NCBI RefSeq assembly: GCF_019578655.1
Contig: NC_063260.1
Location: forward strand, 11,596,501-11,660,500
DNA length: 64,000 nucleotides
Direction: 5' to 3'
DNA from: Ricinus communis
Lineage: Eukaryota > Streptophyta > Magnoliopsida > Malpighiales > Euphorbiaceae
Made by a program: the position numbers and the translations under genes. Under the pieces are notes generated by a model. It was given only the letters and a program-made list of their open reading frames with translations, ran no database searches and was not told the origin of the DNA. The first letter of the stretch is position 1, and the number at the start of each line of letters is the position of its first letter. Below, piece by piece: positions 61,683 to 64,000 of this stretch.

Positions 61683-64000
61683 ATGGGTTCTGTGGAGGAC
61701 CAAACGATCCTTTTGGAGCATGGACTCCTTGAAGAGGTATTTCAGTTATCTGTCCTTTTTTTTTTTTTTAATTGCTGTGGTTGATTATGTGGATTTTCCC
61801 CGATTTGTTATCGTTCAGAATTTTGGAATTTTTTTAGTGTTTTGAGTAATTGAATATAGTATTATGTAAACGTTATGAAATTTGTTTCCGGATTTTGACT
61901 TTTTAATTCTTTTAACTCCATTGAGAACTGAAGATGAAATTGTGATTGCAATTTTTTTCTGTTTCTTTCCATCTGTTCCTTAGTGATATGGGATGAGGGC
62001 GGTCTCAATTATCTTTTGTTAGTAGGAAAACTTGAATCTTGTTTTTGTCCATGCAACTAGTTCTGCTTTTGGTAGTTTTTGCACCATTTTTTTTTATGTT
62101 CAATGTATGATTAAGTAAAAGCCTCGATCGTTTTTTGGGATTGGGATCTGTTTGGTTCTGATAATTTGAGTGATTGGCAGATTTGTTTAGGCTGTTAATT
62201 ATGTTTACAATGGCAGATATAAACATGTATTCTCTTAGGCTTATTTGCCCTTAAGTTTGAGTCTCGTTACTGTAGCAGCACAGCAGGGATATTAATTAAA
62301 TGTATAACAACCTTTTTTTGTGTTATTACTATTAGCAAGAAAGAACTGAAATAGTTGGTAATAGTTTTAATAAATAGATATAAAATGATTTTATTTAATA
62401 TCCTGGATTCATTGTATATCCGTAATTTCTTGTTTCCTTTGTATATATGATTAGTTTACTTGACTAAGCAAAAGATTAGGGCCTTGCATATTGTCACTTG
62501 CATATAACATTTCATATTGTCTCTTCAGAATAAAAGCAATGGGCTGTACACTGGAGATGGCTCAGTTGACCTTAAAGGCAATCCCGTCCTTAAGCAGAAA
62601 ACTGGAAATTGGAAAGCATGTCCTTTCATTTTGGGTACTGTATCACTCTTCTTCGTACTGTTCGTTGTATTGCATATTTGTCTGTTCTTTGACAATCATA
62701 TGACGTACAGGTACTGAATGTTGTGAGCGTTTGGCCTATTATGGGATTGCCACTAATCTTGTTACTTATCTGACCAACAAGCTGCATGAAGGAAATGTGG
62801 CTGCTGCAAGAAATGTTACCACCTGGGCAGGCACTTGCTACATTGCACCCCTCATTGGAGCCGTCCTGGCAGATGCTTATTGGGGAAGATATTGGACAAT
62901 AGCTGCTTTCTCCACAATCTACTTCATTGTAATATTAGCTGAACTCTCTGTTTATTTGTTAATTTCTTAAATTTTTTTCCTGCGTACCAAATAGTTTAGT
63001 ATCTGGTTTCAATTACCCACATATCTTTTTCTCCAATTATCTTCACATATTCAAGCCAACGGAGCTACAACTGCTGATCGTAACTTCTCTTGCATTCATT
63101 TTGGTTTAACAAATGATTCTTCACTTGAATTTTGTGTTATTATTACTTCGGTTTGAGGTTGACATGCATTTCAATTTCGTCAAGTTTTTTTTTTTCGGTT
63201 AACATTGTTATGGTTTGATGACATCATCTTCACAGTAAAAAAGAACAGAAAAACGAAAAAGATATTCCCCCTGAAGATCGCAAAACTTCTAGTTTTTAGG
63301 AGCCTGAGATAAGGTTAACTGTGACTAGTTCCAACATTCGGCATTCTGCTACTTCCCCATAATATATTAGGGAAAAGAAAGGTGGTTTACATTGAATACA
63401 AGATGAGAGAATGGAGATTGAGATGGGTTGCACATGTGAGTTGTAGACTTTTGGATTCACTGGTTAGATAGGTGGATTGCTATATGGTATCTGAAAGGAA
63501 GAAAGGAAGGGGTAGACCTAAAGTAAGATAGAGGAAGTGGTTTAAAATGACTTTGTGGCCTTACATCTCTCTGAAGATGTAGCCCGAAATTGTCCGGACT
63601 GGAGAAATAGAACCCATATAGCCAAGCTCAATTAACTATGGTTAATGCTTAGTTGAGTTAAGCTGTAATTAGTTTGGTTCAACTATTTAAAATTTCATTT
63701 ATAGCCTTAGCTATGGAATAAGCATGTTCCATGGAATCCTGAAATATTAGGTTGGAATTCTAAAGAAAATCATTTAGCATTGGTAACAGTGTAAGAAGGA
63801 TAAAAGAGGAACGCATGATGATTGTTTCCTTACAAACAATAATTTGTATCTCTGTGAACTTTTCTGTTTGATTCATTCCGGGAAACTAGATTAGATAGCT
63901 TAGAGATTGACATTGGATTGATTTGAAATTGCAACCAACCAATGAAGATATTAAACAATTTTTAAGAAAACTCTGGGTGAAGTTATATTTATGTTTTAAG
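61683..64000 (+). CDS. NPF8.3: NPF8-type di/tripeptide transporter (PTR2-like), 5' part only
   Basis: Proton-coupled peptide transporter of the NRT1/PTR family, a membrane protein with 12 helices. Three exons are in the window: 61683-61736, 62529-62634, 62711-62928, joining in phase to 126 residues. The start [18 protein letters not shown] and the following [20 protein letters not shown] and [15 protein letters not shown] match the N-terminus I recall for Arabidopsis PTR2/NPF8.3. The third exon holds the family signature [20 protein letters not shown], then [20 protein letters not shown] and [17 protein letters not shown]. The conserved E-x-x-E-R (here ECCER) proton-coupling motif is intact. 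The next expected exon (GMSALTLSAS-like) is not found before 64000, so the third intron is at least 1.07 kb and the gene continues past the edge. NPF8.1/8.2 are alternatives. CDS end within the window is 62928. Confidence 0.9.
63395..63625 (+). mobile_element. LINE 3'-end fossil in the NPF intron
   Basis: The translation reads [23 protein letters not shown], a stop, then [19 protein letters not shown]. After a frameshift it continues [20 protein letters not shown] then NRTHIA. This is the very common C-terminal tail of plant non-LTR retrotransposon ORF2 (RLRWFGHVQRRP...RGRGRPK...DL..L.LSED.A..R..WR..IHIA). It carries stops and at least one frameshift, so it is dead. It is in the sense orientation in the intron after exon 62711-62928. 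Confidence 0.75.

Noticed and set aside
1..64000. CRISPR arrays, tRNA or rRNA genes, bacterial-type operons
   Set aside because: No regularly spaced repeats, no complete tRNA cloverleaf with A and B boxes, and no rRNA sequence were seen. Gene structure is eukaryotic throughout.

Overview
The window is nuclear DNA from a flowering plant, most likely a eudicot. The genes are split by many AT-rich introns with GT..AG borders. The gene families (SOS1, HAK17-type KUP, XRI1, type V nsLTP, calmodulin-binding GAD, NPF8) are plant families, and the intergenic DNA is very AT-rich with transposon fossils. I cannot name the species from sequence alone. All exon coordinates were built by hand from splice signals, reading frame and remembered family protein sequences; no alignment was run.

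Layout. 1-6589: AT-rich intergenic DNA with repeat debris. 6590-19561 (+): an SOS1/NHX7-type plasma-membrane Na+/H+ antiporter gene whose first exon is decayed while 22 downstream exons read through in frame to a normal stop. Its introns carry a miniature LTR retrotransposon (TRIM) and a LINE fossil. 19562-21518: convergent spacer with unrecognised, membrane-protein-like minus-strand fragments. 21519-27011 (-): a complete eight-exon HAK17-like potassium transporter. 27012-43990: long AT-rich stretch with a LEA (SMP) gene scrap, an RNase H fossil, a SINE-like repeat, a small candidate gene at 34857-35042, microsatellites and decayed repeats. 43991-45255 (-): five-exon XRI1-like gene. 48893-49255 (-): single-exon type V non-specific lipid-transfer protein. 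51201-53757 (-): complete seven-exon glutamate decarboxylase with a calmodulin-binding tail. 53758-61682: AT-rich intergenic. 61683-64000 (+): first three exons of an NPF8-type (PTR2-like) di/tripeptide transporter running off the right edge, with a LINE 3' fossil in its third intron.

Functionally, the SOS1-like gene (Na+ export) and the HAK17-like gene (K+ transport) are neighbours in convergent orientation, both monovalent-cation transporters. GAD makes GABA under Ca2+/calmodulin control. XRI1 belongs to a family linked to DNA damage and meiosis, the LTP to extracellular lipid carriage, and NPF8 to peptide uptake. These last four show no operon-like relationship.

The most notable observation is the SOS1-like locus: a broken first exon, recognisable only through several short deletions, a lost splice donor and an in-frame stop, sits in front of about 1077 codons with no visible defect, including the C-terminal DSPS phosphorylation motif. 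No CRISPR array, tRNA or rRNA gene was seen. I did not find an undescribed multi-gene system.
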